Shown here in pieces: positions 1 to 8,101 of a stretch of 64,000 nt of DNA. The notes beneath the pieces were generated by a model. It was given only the letters and a program-made list of their open reading frames with translations. It ran no database searches and was not told the DNA's origin. The position numbers were made by a program, and so were the translations under genes. This DNA comes from Candidatus Gastranaerophilales bacterium (GTDB taxonomy: Bacteria; Cyanobacteriota; Vampirovibrionia; Gastranaerophilales; Gastranaerophilaceae), in contig JAEEHV010000042.1 in assembly GCA_016280955.1 (NCBI GenBank), positions 1 through 64,000 on the forward strand. The letters are read 5' to 3'. How positions within the stretch are numbered: position 1 is the first letter of the stretch; every line of letters begins with the position of its first letter.

Positions 1-82
1 TGCAGCAATCATTCAATCCTTTCAGCCGAAGGCTGACCTGAGCATCCATTCAATCCGGTGTCTCTCTTCTTCTTTTGCTTCG

Positions 83-125
83 TTTTCTTCTTCTCTCTAC
101 CTCCGAAATAGAGAGAAGAAGAAAA
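83..125. repeat. perfect 16-bp inverted repeat, 11-nt loop
   Basis: The arm TTTTCTTCTTCTCTCT (83-98) is exactly complementary to 110-125. The loop at 99-109 contains ACCTCC, which resembles an anti-Shine-Dalgarno sequence. One arm is pure pyrimidine and the other pure purine. On the minus strand the stem is followed by a pyrimidine-poor, A-rich stretch, so it is not a clear intrinsic terminator. It could be the end of a gene outside the window or a mobile hairpin. Confidence 0.6.
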
Positions 126-203
126 TGAAGTTAACAAGAGGCTGTTAATACATCAAATTACATATTACGTTGTAAAAATTCTAAATTATTCTAAACATAT
201 TTA

Positions 204-239
204 TTTACATATAGTAAATAAATATGCTACAATCACTCT
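204..239 (+). promoter_or_regulatory. ribE promoter, predicted leaderless start
   Basis: -35 TTTACA (204-209), 18-nt spacer, extended -10 TGC-TACAAT (hexamer 228-233). Only 6 nt separate the -10 from the ATG at 240, so transcription should begin at or next to the A of the start codon. No Shine-Dalgarno sequence lies upstream of the ATG. Confidence 0.6.
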
Positions 240-866
240 ATGTTTACGGGAATTATCGAAGAGACGGGAACCGTCAAAACTATCACAAATAACAGTATTA
301 CAATAGAAGCATCGACTGTACTTGAAGGAACTAAAATTGGTGACAGTATATCTGTTAACGGTGTCTGCCTTACTGTTACGGAATTATCATCAAAATTTTT
401 TAAAGCAGATGTATCTTATGAAACGATTAATGTTACATCCCTGAAATATTTAAATAATGGTTCTGTTGTAAATCTTGAAAGGGCAATGCCTGCAGACGGC
501 CGCTTTGGCGGTCATATTGTATCAGGTCATATTGACGGAAAAGGCAGATGTAAATCTGTTACAAAGGAAAATTCTTTTTACAAGATGTTAATTGAAATTC
601 CGTCCGAACTTACAAAATATGTTGTTAAAAAGGGCTCAATAACAGTTGACGGAATAAGTTTAACCGTTGCTGAAATAAGAGATAATAATGTTGAAATTGC
701 CGTAATCCCTCATACTTTTGAAAATACAAATATGAAAAAATTAAAATCAGGTGATTTTGTAAATATTGAAACGGATATATTAGCAAAATATATTGAAAAA
801 TTTTTATCAACGGGTGATAATAAGACAGGAATCAGTATAGATTTCCTGATGGAAAACGGATTTTAA
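240..866 (+). CDS. ribE: riboflavin synthase, alpha chain
   Basis: Catalyses the last step of riboflavin synthesis, dismutating two 6,7-dimethyl-8-ribityllumazine molecules to riboflavin. The 208-residue length is normal. It begins with the family hallmark MFTGIIEETG and shows the two tandem lumazine-binding repeats (about 1-96 and 97-195), with GGHIVSGHIDG at the junction and HTFENTN in the second repeat. It is followed after 2 nt by ribBA, so the two are one operon. The start is fixed by the conserved N-terminus; there is no ribosome-binding site and the promoter sits directly against the ATG, suggesting a leaderless message. ribD and ribH are not in the window. Confidence 0.96.
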   Translation: MFTGIIEETGTVKTITNNSITIEASTVLEGTKIGDSISVNGVCLTVTELSSKFFKADVSYETINVTSLKYLNNGSVVNLERAMPADGRFGGHIVSGHIDGKGRCKSVTKENSFYKMLIEIPSELTKYVVKKGSITVDGISLTVAEIRDNNVEIAVIPHTFENTNMKKLKSGDFVNIETDILAKYIEKFLSTGDNKTGISIDFLMENGF

Positions 867-868
867 AA

Positions 869-2083
869 ATGTCAGTAAACACAAATCAATTCAATACAAT
901 AGCTGAAGCTATAGAGGATTTTAAAACAGGAAAACCTCTTATTGTTTGTGATGACGAGGACAGAGAAAATGAAGGCGATTTAATATGCTCTGCCCAGTTT
1001 GTTACTCCGGAATTGGTAAACTTTATAATTAAAGAGTGCCGGGGAATTGTTTGTCTTGCGATATCTGATGAGATTGCGCATCAGCTTGATTTGCCGCAAA
1101 TGGTTGAACACAATACGGAGTCAATGCAGACGGCTTTTTCTCTGAGTATTGATGCAAGTCCGAAATATGGTGTAACAACAGGTGTTTCAGCTTATGACAG
1201 AGCAAAAACAATCGAGGTTGCAATTGCTCCCGATGCTCAACCTTCGGATTTACGCCGTCCGGGGCACTTGTTCCCTTGTGTTGCAAGAAAAGGCGGTGTG
1301 CTTAAACGCAGCGGACATACTGAAACTGTGGTTGATTTGGCAAAACTTTCCGGACACAGGGCTGCAGGAATTATGTGCGAGATTATGAAAGATGACGGTA
1401 CAATGGCTCGCCGTGATGATTTGTTTGAATTCGCGCGTAAACATAATATTAAAATTATTACTGTTTCTGATTTAATTGCATACAGACTGAATAGTGAAAA
1501 ATTTGTAAAACGAGAGGTTGAAGTATTTCTGCCGACAAAATTCGGAGATTTTAATATAGTAGGATACACAGACACTATTACCGGATGTGAGCATGTAGCA
1601 ATGGTAAAAGATGACGGCTCGGATAAGATTCCGCTGATTCGTGTACATAGCGAATGCCTGACGGGTGATGTATTCCATAGTCTGAAATGTGACTGTAATT
1701 GGCAGCTGCATGCAGCACTCAAAATGGTATCAGAGTATGGTAAAGGTGCTGTTATATATATTCGTGACCACGAAGGCAGAGGTATAGGTTTAATTAATAA
1801 ACTCAAAGCATACAAGCTACAGGAAAACGGGCAGGATACAGTAGAAGCAAATGTTTCTCTGGGTTTCCCGCCGGACTTGAGAAATTATGGTGTTGGTGCT
1901 CAAATAATACTTGATTTAGGTTTTAATAATTTTAACCTTATAACAAATAATCCGAAAAAAATTATTGGACTAAAAGGTTATGGTTTAACAATGCATGAGA
2001 ACATAAACCTCAAGTCAGAAATAACTAAATACAATGAGCATTATATGGAAACAAAACGGGAAAAAATGCACCATATAATGTAA
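869..2083 (+). CDS. ribBA: bifunctional DHBP synthase / GTP cyclohydrolase II
   Basis: Provides both precursors of the lumazine ring. The N-terminal domain (about 1-205) makes 3,4-dihydroxy-2-butanone 4-phosphate from ribulose 5-phosphate; the C-terminal domain (about 206-404) opens GTP. Visible motifs are DDEDRENEGDL (28-38), GVSAYDRAKTI and RPGHLFP in the first domain, and in the second the zinc cysteines of SECLTGDVFHSLKCDC (around 262-277) and RDHEGRGIGL. The 404-residue length is normal for the fusion. It starts 2 nt after ribE and is probably translationally coupled to it; the GNAT gene follows after 37 nt. Confidence 0.96.
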   Translation: MSVNTNQFNTIAEAIEDFKTGKPLIVCDDEDRENEGDLICSAQFVTPELVNFIIKECRGIVCLAISDEIAHQLDLPQMVEHNTESMQTAFSLSIDASPKYGVTTGVSAYDRAKTIEVAIAPDAQPSDLRRPGHLFPCVARKGGVLKRSGHTETVVDLAKLSGHRAAGIMCEIMKDDGTMARRDDLFEFARKHNIKIITVSDLIAYRLNSEKFVKREVEVFLPTKFGDFNIVGYTDTITGCEHVAMVKDDGSDKIPLIRVHSECLTGDVFHSLKCDCNWQLHAALKMVSEYGKGAVIYIRDHEGRGIGLINKLKAYKLQENGQDTVEANVSLGFPPDLRNYGVGAQIILDLGFNNFNLITNNPKKIIGLKGYGLTMHENINLKSEITKYNEHYMETKREKMHHIM

Positions 2084-2120
2084 CAAATTCCCGATTACCA
2101 TTAAAAAGACGAGGTAAACA

Positions 2121-3113
2121 ATGTCAGAAGAAAATTATACAGTAGAATTATTAACTCAGGACTCTTATAAAATTTTTAAGGGTGTTTATAATGATTTCAA
2201 GTCAAAGGCTGTTAATGAGTACAAATTTGAACTTGAGCCGTTGGAGTACGAAGAATTTATTGACTCTGTTCAAAAAAATTATATGAAATGCATTATTTTA
2301 AAGGAAAATGACATTCCGACAGCATTTCTTGTATATACAACATCTATTTCCGAATCTGTAGAATTAAATCTTATACATTGTTTGGGAACGGAAGATGAAG
2401 TTACAAAAACAAAACTGCTTATCGGAAAGTTTCTGGAGTTAACCGAGCCTGACAGAATGTCTAAAGTAGTTTCATATCCTATGCTTGGACATCAGTCTGT
2501 TTATACGGCAGAGATAGCCAGATTCGGTTTTAAATTTGTAGGACTTGCAGTTTTGAGATTCATGATGGGCAATGCATCTTCTGAAAGAATATTGGAAAAT
2601 ATGAAACTGCCGGAATTTAGTGAAGAATATAAGATTGTGGATTATCAGGATGCTGTGTACAGAGAAGCTGCAATAAAACTTATTCACGAATCATTCAAAG
2701 ATACTCAGGATGCATTGTATGATACCAGATATAAGTCACTTGAAGGCACAAGAGATATTATAAATAAGGTTGTAGATAATGTATATGGAGATTTTCTTCC
2801 TGAGATTTCATCCGTATTGTTATACAATAATGTGCCTGTCGGTTTTGCATTTGCAAATATGACCGGCGGCAAAATTGCTAATATTCCGCTCGTTGCGATA
2901 GATAAAAATCACAGAGGGAAAGGTTTTTCTGAACTTTTGCTTAACCGTTCGGTAAAAATGATTGTAGACTGGACAAAAATAGGTAAATTGATTTTTTCAG
3001 AAGTAAACGTAACAACGGAAACCAATAACTATAAAGCACTAAAATTGTACAGAAGAATAGGCTTTAAAGAAGATTTCTGTTATCCTCAGGCTTATTTGAT
3101 GCTGAAAAAGTAA
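2121..3113 (+). CDS. GNAT-family N-acetyltransferase
   Basis: A 330-residue protein whose C-terminal half is a GNAT fold. The acetyl-CoA-binding segment KNHRGKGFSELLL lies around 262-274, followed by NNYKALKLYRRIGF, the usual motif B region. The N-terminal 150 residues look like a second, degenerate GNAT-like domain without the pyrophosphate loop, so it may be a tandem GNAT protein. The substrate is unknown. The gene lies 37 nt after ribBA with its own ribosome-binding site (GACGAGG), so co-transcription with the riboflavin genes is likely but a role in the pathway is not shown. Confidence 0.8.
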   Translation: MSEENYTVELLTQDSYKIFKGVYNDFKSKAVNEYKFELEPLEYEEFIDSVQKNYMKCIILKENDIPTAFLVYTTSISESVELNLIHCLGTEDEVTKTKLLIGKFLELTEPDRMSKVVSYPMLGHQSVYTAEIARFGFKFVGLAVLRFMMGNASSERILENMKLPEFSEEYKIVDYQDAVYREAAIKLIHESFKDTQDALYDTRYKSLEGTRDIINKVVDNVYGDFLPEISSVLLYNNVPVGFAFANMTGGKIANIPLVAIDKNHRGKGFSELLLNRSVKMIVDWTKIGKLIFSEVNVTTETNNYKALKLYRRIGFKEDFCYPQAYLMLKK

Positions 3114-3202
3114 ATGTGATTATACATCCGTAATCAGTATTGTTCTTTAAAAAATTTATCTGATTTATATATTTATATAGTTATTGTTACAAATCTTAAT
3201 AC

Positions 3203-3219
3203 TTAGTTTAAAAAACTAA
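3203..3219. repeat. small palindrome upstream of the SLH gene promoter
   Basis: TTAGTTT (3203-3209) and AAACTAA (3213-3219) are perfect inverted arms around AAA, ending 9 nt before the predicted -35 box at 3228. The placement suits an activator site or UP-like element; AT-rich sequence makes chance occurrence possible. Confidence 0.3.
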
Positions 3220-3227
3220 TACTAAAG

Positions 3228-3257
3228 TTGGAAAAATTATAAAAAACATGTTACAAT
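3228..3257 (+). promoter_or_regulatory. promoter of the SLH envelope protein gene
   Basis: -35 TTGGAA (3228-3233), 18-nt spacer, -10 TACAAT (3252-3257). It leaves a leader of roughly 45 nt ending in a strong ribosome-binding site (AAAGGAG) before the ATG at 3308. Confidence 0.55.
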
Positions 3258-3307
3258 TTTTCATATTTGTAGTAAAATAAATGTGGAAATTATACGAAAG
3301 GAGAAGT

Positions 3308-4729
3308 ATGAGACTTACTAAATTATTGGCAACATTAAGTGTTGTATGTTTAACTTCAGGTATAGCAATGGCTAGTGAACCTACAGGTGACATTCAGGCA
3401 TATGCTCATCCTACATTATTCAGCACACAAGGTCACTCTCTTTTAACAGGTAACACCGATTCAGTGACTACAGGTGCAAAAGTATTTAAATCAGAAAATG
3501 CAAAAACTATTGCAGGCAAAGATAACGTTGTTATCGACAGAAATGCTAAGAAAGCAATCAACGATATGAAAACTAAGATGGATGCTACTACAGCAGCATC
3601 ATTCAGCCAAAAATCTGCAACTTTACGTTCAGAAGTAGCTACTTTAATCGTTGACGGTTTAGGCTTCACTCAGGAAGCTCCTAACAAGTACACAGACTTG
3701 GCTGATACTTATTGGGCAAAATCAGCTATCGATAAAGCTCTTGCAGCTGACGTTATGATTGGTTATCCTGATAACACATTCAAGCCTGATCAAAGAATCA
3801 CTAAGGCAGAAGTATTTGCAACATTTGCAAAACTAATCGTTGTAGCTCACGATACAGAATCAGCTCCTGTTTACAACGGTCAAACAGTAAAATACATTCC
3901 TGACTGGGCTATCGGTTGTACAAACGAAGTAATTGCTTCCGGTATTCTTGAAGGTGTTCCTGAACAAGACAGAATCGTTACTGCTGAATACTTATCAAGC
4001 GAACAAGTTGCATACATGATTGCAAACATGAAAGCTAGATTCACCATCAATACTAAGAATGGTGCTGAAGGATGTGCTACATTGTACACACCAACAGAAG
4101 TTAAAGTTAAATTAAGCGAAAGACTTTCTGCTAGAACTACTAACGTAGGTGATACATTCACAGCTAAAACAACAGCTGATGCAACAGTTGGAAATTATAC
4201 ATTCCCGGCTGGTTCTACAATCTCAGGTGTTGTAACCGGTGTTGTAAGACCTGGTGTTGGTAATCCTGGTTATATTGAAGTATCATTCAAAGAAATCAAG
4301 AATGGTAAAATTAAAGAAACATTACCAAAATATGCTACAAGTGCTTCAGTTGACGTAACAAAGAATCCTAACATTATTGCTAGACTTCTTTCTGCTCCTG
4401 TAGAATTCGTTGGCAGAACAGCTGGTGTTTCCGGCAGAACAGTTTCTACTGTTGGTAATGTAATTTCTAACGGTACAGAAGAAATCGTTGATAACGTTGG
4501 TGATGCAGTATCTGATACATTCTGCTTACATCCGTTAAAAGGTATTAAAGACTTATCAAGCGGTGTTATCGCAGTTGGTAAAGGTACTACAAATATCGTT
4601 AAGACAACTACAACAGGTGTCTTTGGTGTTTGCTACGGATTATTTGATGAACTTAAATACATCATTCTTCCAAGCTCAACAAACGATTCTTGCTTGAATC
4701 CTGATGAAGAATTAACTATCAGATTCTAA
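3308..4729 (+). CDS. secreted SLH-domain envelope protein
   Basis: 473-residue envelope protein. Residues 1-23 are a signal peptide (basic MRLTK, hydrophobic core, AMA-SE cleavage site). SLH repeats, which bind secondary cell-wall polymer or peptidoglycan, lie around 105-185 (YTDLADTYWAKSAIDKALAA, then YPDNTFKPDQRITKAE) and a weaker one at about 190-240. The C-terminal half (about 255-355) has a small beta-rich domain (VGDTFTAKT, FPAGSTISGVV, VSFKEI) also seen in the proteins at 58487 and 59186. The ATG at 3308 is preferred to one 27 nt upstream because AAAGGAG precedes it and the signal peptide starts there. Its codons (AAC, ATC, TTC, GAC) differ from its neighbours and resemble the HU gene, implying high expression. 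Confidence 0.85.
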   Translation: MRLTKLLATLSVVCLTSGIAMASEPTGDIQAYAHPTLFSTQGHSLLTGNTDSVTTGAKVFKSENAKTIAGKDNVVIDRNAKKAINDMKTKMDATTAASFSQKSATLRSEVATLIVDGLGFTQEAPNKYTDLADTYWAKSAIDKALAADVMIGYPDNTFKPDQRITKAEVFATFAKLIVVAHDTESAPVYNGQTVKYIPDWAIGCTNEVIASGILEGVPEQDRIVTAEYLSSEQVAYMIANMKARFTINTKNGAEGCATLYTPTEVKVKLSERLSARTTNVGDTFTAKTTADATVGNYTFPAGSTISGVVTGVVRPGVGNPGYIEVSFKEIKNGKIKETLPKYATSASVDVTKNPNIIARLLSAPVEFVGRTAGVSGRTVSTVGNVISNGTEEIVDNVGDAVSDTFCLHPLKGIKDLSSGVIAVGKGTTNIVKTTTTGVFGVCYGLFDELKYIILPSSTNDSCLNPDEELTIRF

Positions 4730-4753
4730 TAGTTATTACTTCTAATCAAGGTT

Positions 4754-4783
4754 AAAAGGGCGGTTTTATACCGCTCTTTTTTT
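4754..4783 (+). terminator. intrinsic terminator after the SLH gene
   Basis: AAAAGGGCGG (4754-4763) pairs with CCGCTCTTTT (4771-4780, one G-U pair) around a 7-nt loop, followed by a T run. Confidence 0.8.
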
Positions 4784-4795
4784 GTTCTTATTAAC

Positions 4796-4830
4796 TTGAC
4801 CGAATTATTCCATAATGAGATAATTAATTT
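4796..4830 (+). promoter_or_regulatory. promoter of the permease-glycosyltransferase operon, predicted leaderless
   Basis: -35 TTGACC (4796-4801), 17-nt spacer, -10 GATAAT (4819-4824), then 6 nt to the ATG at 4831. The transcription start should coincide with the start codon. No clear ribosome-binding site is present. Confidence 0.65.
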
Positions 4831-5703
4831 ATGAATTATTACAAAAAATATACACCGTATTTGTTTTTACTTCCTGCTGCAGCAGTTTTAATTGTATTTT
4901 TCTTTATACCGTTTTTTCAGACTTTCGGACTGAGTTTTTTTGATTATTCCTCAAGTATTTATAATCCGACATATAACGGCATTGATAACTATATAAAATT
5001 ATTCAAGGAACCGATTTTTTACAAGGTTATGTTTAATACTTTTATGTATCTTATTATTGCTGTTCCTTTTCTTGTTATTTTTCCATTATTTATAGCAATA
5101 CTTATAAATCAAAAAATCAGGGGAATAACACTTTATAAAATATTTATTTATCTTCCCGTAATTATTTCAATTGTTGTTGCGGCAATAGCTTTTAAGTGGT
5201 TGTATGCCGGACAGGGTGTTTTAAATTATGCTTTATCGTTAGTTCATATTTCCCCTGTTAATTGGCTGGTCGATACAAGATGGGCATTATTTTCTGTGGC
5301 GGTTGTAACCATATGGAAGGGTATAGGTTATTATATGATGATATATCTTGCCTCTCTTATGAGTGTTCCGCAGGAGCTTTATGAAGCCTGTGACATTGAC
5401 GGTGCAAATTTCTTCAGAAAACATCTTACAGTAACGGTTCCTCATATAATGCCTACGATTGCTCTTGTATCAACAATAAGCACGATATCTGCCATGAAAG
5501 TTTTTGCGGAAATATATGTTATGACAAAGGGCGGTCCTTTGGATTCAACAAAAACAATTGTTTATTATATATACGAAAGAGCTTTTGAAAACCTTGATTT
5601 AGGCTATGCATCAGCCCTAGCTGTTGTTTTGCTTATTATTGTTATGGTATTTTCATTAATTAATATTTTATGTTTTGAAAAAAATAAGTATGGAGATATT
5701 TGA
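4831..5703 (+). CDS. sugar ABC transporter permease (MalF/UgpA type)
   Basis: 290-residue inner-membrane permease of the carbohydrate-uptake ABC class, with six predicted transmembrane segments and the cytoplasmic EAA loop that contacts the ATPase (YEACDIDGANFFRKH, around 187-201). Such permeases work as heterodimers with a second permease, a solute-binding protein and an ATPase. None of these is nearby, so this is an orphan subunit in the window. The stop codon overlaps the ATG of the following glycosyltransferase (TGATG), so the two are co-translated. It could import a sugar or glycerol phosphate; the sequence does not say which. Confidence 0.85.
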   Translation: MNYYKKYTPYLFLLPAAAVLIVFFFIPFFQTFGLSFFDYSSSIYNPTYNGIDNYIKLFKEPIFYKVMFNTFMYLIIAVPFLVIFPLFIAILINQKIRGITLYKIFIYLPVIISIVVAAIAFKWLYAGQGVLNYALSLVHISPVNWLVDTRWALFSVAVVTIWKGIGYYMMIYLASLMSVPQELYEACDIDGANFFRKHLTVTVPHIMPTIALVSTISTISAMKVFAEIYVMTKGGPLDSTKTIVYYIYERAFENLDLGYASALAVVLLIIVMVFSLINILCFEKNKYGDI

Positions 5704-6770
5704 TGAAAATACTTTTAATAACAGATTTATATCCGGTAAAACAATCAGAAAAATATACTCCCAAAACTGTTTATGATTTTGCTGCTGAGTGGAAAAATTT
5801 AGGGCATGAAGTTAAAGTAATAAAACCCAATTTTATATTAAATTCGTTTTTGAGAGGAAAACCTTATTATAAAAACGGGGTATATGGTGATGTTGAAAAT
5901 GTAAACTACTGGCTGCCGTTTATTGGCAATATTGATAACAAGTTGAAAAATACGAATTTTGATGAGTATGATTATATAATTGCCCATATGCCAAGCGGTA
6001 TAATATTTGCAAACCGGCTTCGTGAGTTATTGAATTTGTCTGTTCCTTTTATTGCAGCTGTTCATGTTTCTGATTTGGAGGTATTAACAAAGCCTCTTTA
6101 TTCAATATATTTTAAAAGTGGGATGGAACGGGCTTATGCTAAAGCCGCTAAAATTGCTTGCCGTTCGGAGGTGTTAAGAAGAAAATTTCTGAAAATTTTT
6201 CCCGAATATGAAGAAAAGACTTTTGTTGCATATTCGGGCATAAATTCCGAATGTATTGTCAAAAGACAATGGAAGCCGGGGAATAAAGTCAAAATTATGA
6301 CCTGTGCCAATATGAAAAAGAGAAAAAATATTGATAAGGTTATTTTGGCTTGTAATTCTATTAAAAATACTGAATTAACAGTTGTTGGTGACGGTTATGA
6401 ATACAAAAATTTAAAAAAACTCGGCGGAGAAAATATTATTTTTACCGGACATTTGCCGAATGATTCAGTGTTGAATACTATGCGGCAATCGGATATATTT
6501 ATTTTACCAAGTGAAAATGAAACCTTTGGTATGGTTTACCTTGAAGCGATGGCATCGGGTTGTATTACTGTTGGGTTAAAAGGAGACGGTATAGATGGTA
6601 TAATTAAACACGGTGAAAACGGTTATTTGTGTACCAAAGATAATATAAAAAGTTTACTGGAGGAAATTATTAATTCCAATAACCAGAATTTAATTTTAGA
6701 AAACTGCTGCAATACGATAAATAGCTGTACAAAAGAAAATGCGGCATTGAACTACCTAAATCATCTATAA
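5703..6770 (+). CDS. GT4-family glycosyltransferase
   Basis: 355-residue glycosyltransferase with a GT-B fold. The N-terminal domain begins MKILLITDLYPV, and the C-terminal nucleotide-sugar domain has the retaining E-x7-E motif in SENETFGMVYLEAMASG (around 268-284) and NMKKRKNID before it. It probably transfers a hexose to a lipid or polysaccharide on the cytoplasmic side. The ATG at 5703 shares its A with the permease stop codon (TGATG), and GGAGAT precedes it, so this start is preferred to a TTG one codon upstream. Coupling to a sugar permease is unusual. No terminator is evident downstream. Confidence 0.85.
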   Translation: MKILLITDLYPVKQSEKYTPKTVYDFAAEWKNLGHEVKVIKPNFILNSFLRGKPYYKNGVYGDVENVNYWLPFIGNIDNKLKNTNFDEYDYIIAHMPSGIIFANRLRELLNLSVPFIAAVHVSDLEVLTKPLYSIYFKSGMERAYAKAAKIACRSEVLRRKFLKIFPEYEEKTFVAYSGINSECIVKRQWKPGNKVKIMTCANMKKRKNIDKVILACNSIKNTELTVVGDGYEYKNLKKLGGENIIFTGHLPNDSVLNTMRQSDIFILPSENETFGMVYLEAMASGCITVGLKGDGIDGIIKHGENGYLCTKDNIKSLLEEIINSNNQNLILENCCNTINSCTKENAALNYLNHL

Positions 6771-6907
6771 TTACTCATATAAAATTTTGTAATAAAAAGT
6801 AAATTATAACGGAGCAAAATACTTTATAAAAATAAGATTTTCTGAAGCTCTGAAAAATGAATATAGTAAATTTGAAGAAAAAGTAGAATTATGCGTGAAT
6901 CTTTTGC

Positions 6908-7270
6908 CTAGTATTTTCTGTTTACCCAAATTAAATGGTATCCGAATTGTGTTTTGACGGGACCGATAACTTTGTTAGTTTCTCCGTTGAAAGCAGCCTG
7001 TTCAAATTCTTTAACCATCTGTTTGCGTCCGAAGCATCCGAGATATCCGCCTTTTCTTCCGGACGGGCATTCGGAATATATTTTTGCCAGTTGTTGAAAA
7101 TCTTCGTAATCTTTAATTTCCAATTTTAATTTTTCAGCGTCAGTTGCTGTCGGAACAAGAATATGACTTGCACAAACATTGATTGGTTCATCAAAACTGC
7201 TTCCCATATATGCTTTAGTCGGAAATGCAATTAATAATAACAAAGAAGTTATAATTAGCAGTTTTTTCAT
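6908..7270 (-). CDS. periplasmic parvulin-type peptidyl-prolyl isomerase
   Basis: 120-residue PpiC-like rotamase that should help fold exported proteins. Residues 1-20 are a signal peptide (MKKLLIITSLLLLIAF, then PTKA). The rest is one parvulin domain with the typical blocks ASHILVPT (34-41), GGYLGCFGRKQMVKEFEQAAF and TQFGYHLIWV near the C-terminus. There is no SurA-like chaperone domain. The start codon directly follows the mazG stop codon, and its ribosome-binding site GAGGAG lies inside mazG, so translation is coupled. Confidence 0.9.
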   Translation of the reverse strand: MKKLLIITSLLLLIAFPTKAYMGSSFDEPINVCASHILVPTATDAEKLKLEIKDYEDFQQLAKIYSECPSGRKGGYLGCFGRKQMVKEFEQAAFNGETNKVIGPVKTQFGYHLIWVNRKY

Positions 7271-8047
7271 TTATTTCTCCTCATTTATTTTAAGTTTAGC
7301 TTGTTTCCATAGTTCATTAAATTCCTCAAAGGTATAATCTTCAAAGGGTTTTGTTTTCAATTCTTCCATTTTTTGAAAACGTTTTATAAACTTGTTATTT
7401 GCCGTAATCAGTGCTTGTTCCGCATCAATTTTGTACCAACGGGCTAAATTTACCGTAGCAAAGAAAATATCACCCATTTCGTCTTCCATTTTATCCTTAT
7501 CACCGATTTTTACTGCTTCTTCAAATTCTTTGTACTCTGATTGAATACATTCCTTAAGACTTTCAACATTTTCCCATTCAAATCCTACTTTGACAACTTT
7601 TTTGCTTATCTTTTGTGCTGACATCAAAGCTGATTGAGCCTTCGGAATGCCATCCAATATAGATTTTCTGTAGGTTTTCTCTTCTTTTTTCAGTTTATCC
7701 CAGTTTGTTACTACATCATCAGATGACTCAACATGGGCTGAACCAAAAACGTGAGGATGTCTGTGTATCAGTTTTTCTGAAAGCTCTTGGGCTACGTCTT
7801 CTATATCAAATTCTCCGTTATCTTTTGCTATTTGAGAATGGAGAACTACCTGAAGAAGTACGTCACCAAGTTCTTCCTTTAAATTTGAAATATCGCCGTC
7901 ATCAATTGCATCAACTGCTTCATAAGCTTCTTCAAGCATATTCGGTCGCAGCGATTTGTGAGTTTGTTCTCTGTCCCACGGACATCCGTTCTCACTTCTC
8001 AAGACAGCAATTATATCAACCAGTTTTTCTAAATTCGGATATTTCAT
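7271..8047 (-). CDS. mazG: nucleoside triphosphate pyrophosphohydrolase MazG
   Basis: Hydrolyses (d)NTPs to monophosphate and pyrophosphate, cleaning the nucleotide pool. The 258-residue length fits the two-domain form. Domain 1 has CPWDREQTHKSLRPNMLEEAYE and the metal-binding EELGDVLLQVVLHS; domain 2 repeats the EExxE/ExxD pattern with EFEEAVK and EDEMGDIFFATVNLARW. The gene is first in a two-gene unit with the parvulin. A TATAAT hexamer ends 6 nt before the ATG and no ribosome-binding site is seen, so its message is probably leaderless. Confidence 0.93.
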   Translation of the reverse strand: MKYPNLEKLVDIIAVLRSENGCPWDREQTHKSLRPNMLEEAYEAVDAIDDGDISNLKEELGDVLLQVVLHSQIAKDNGEFDIEDVAQELSEKLIHRHPHVFGSAHVESSDDVVTNWDKLKKEEKTYRKSILDGIPKAQSALMSAQKISKKVVKVGFEWENVESLKECIQSEYKEFEEAVKIGDKDKMEDEMGDIFFATVNLARWYKIDAEQALITANNKFIKRFQKMEELKTKPFEDYTFEEFNELWKQAKLKINEEK

Positions 8048-8059
8048 AGCTTGATTATA
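8048..8059 (-). promoter_or_regulatory. mazG -10 box, predicted leaderless start
   Basis: TATAAT (8059 down to 8054, extended by an upstream TGA) followed by 6 nt and the ATG at 8047. No good -35 hexamer was recognised. Confidence 0.5.
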
Positions 8060-8101
8060 TCATAAAATCAGACGTATTAATTTTAAAAAGGTTAGTGAGT
8101 A

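Larger units (their letters stand above)
1..239. other. intergenic region upstream of ribE
   Basis: No gene is visible here. The segment holds a direct repeat ATTCAATCC (11-19 and 50-58), a small hairpin TCAGCC-GAA-GGCTGA (22-36), a pyrimidine-rich tract (about 60-98), a perfect 16-bp inverted repeat (83-98 with 110-125) and the ribE promoter. I looked for an FMN riboswitch before the riboflavin genes and saw none of its conserved blocks. Confidence 0.7.

Noticed and set aside
1-239. FMN riboswitch before ribE
   Set aside because: None of the conserved blocks of the RFN element is present, and the promoter is directly against the ATG, leaving no room for a leader.
1237-1815. 192-codon open frame on the minus strand opposite ribBA
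   Set aside because: Antisense to a fully conserved enzyme, no ribosome-binding site and no recognisable domain.
6771-6907. Remnant of a coding frame between the glycosyltransferase and parvulin genes
   Set aside because: A short open stretch reads like protein (SEALKNEYSKFEEKVEL) but has no start codon or ribosome-binding site and no recognised relative; too short to support.
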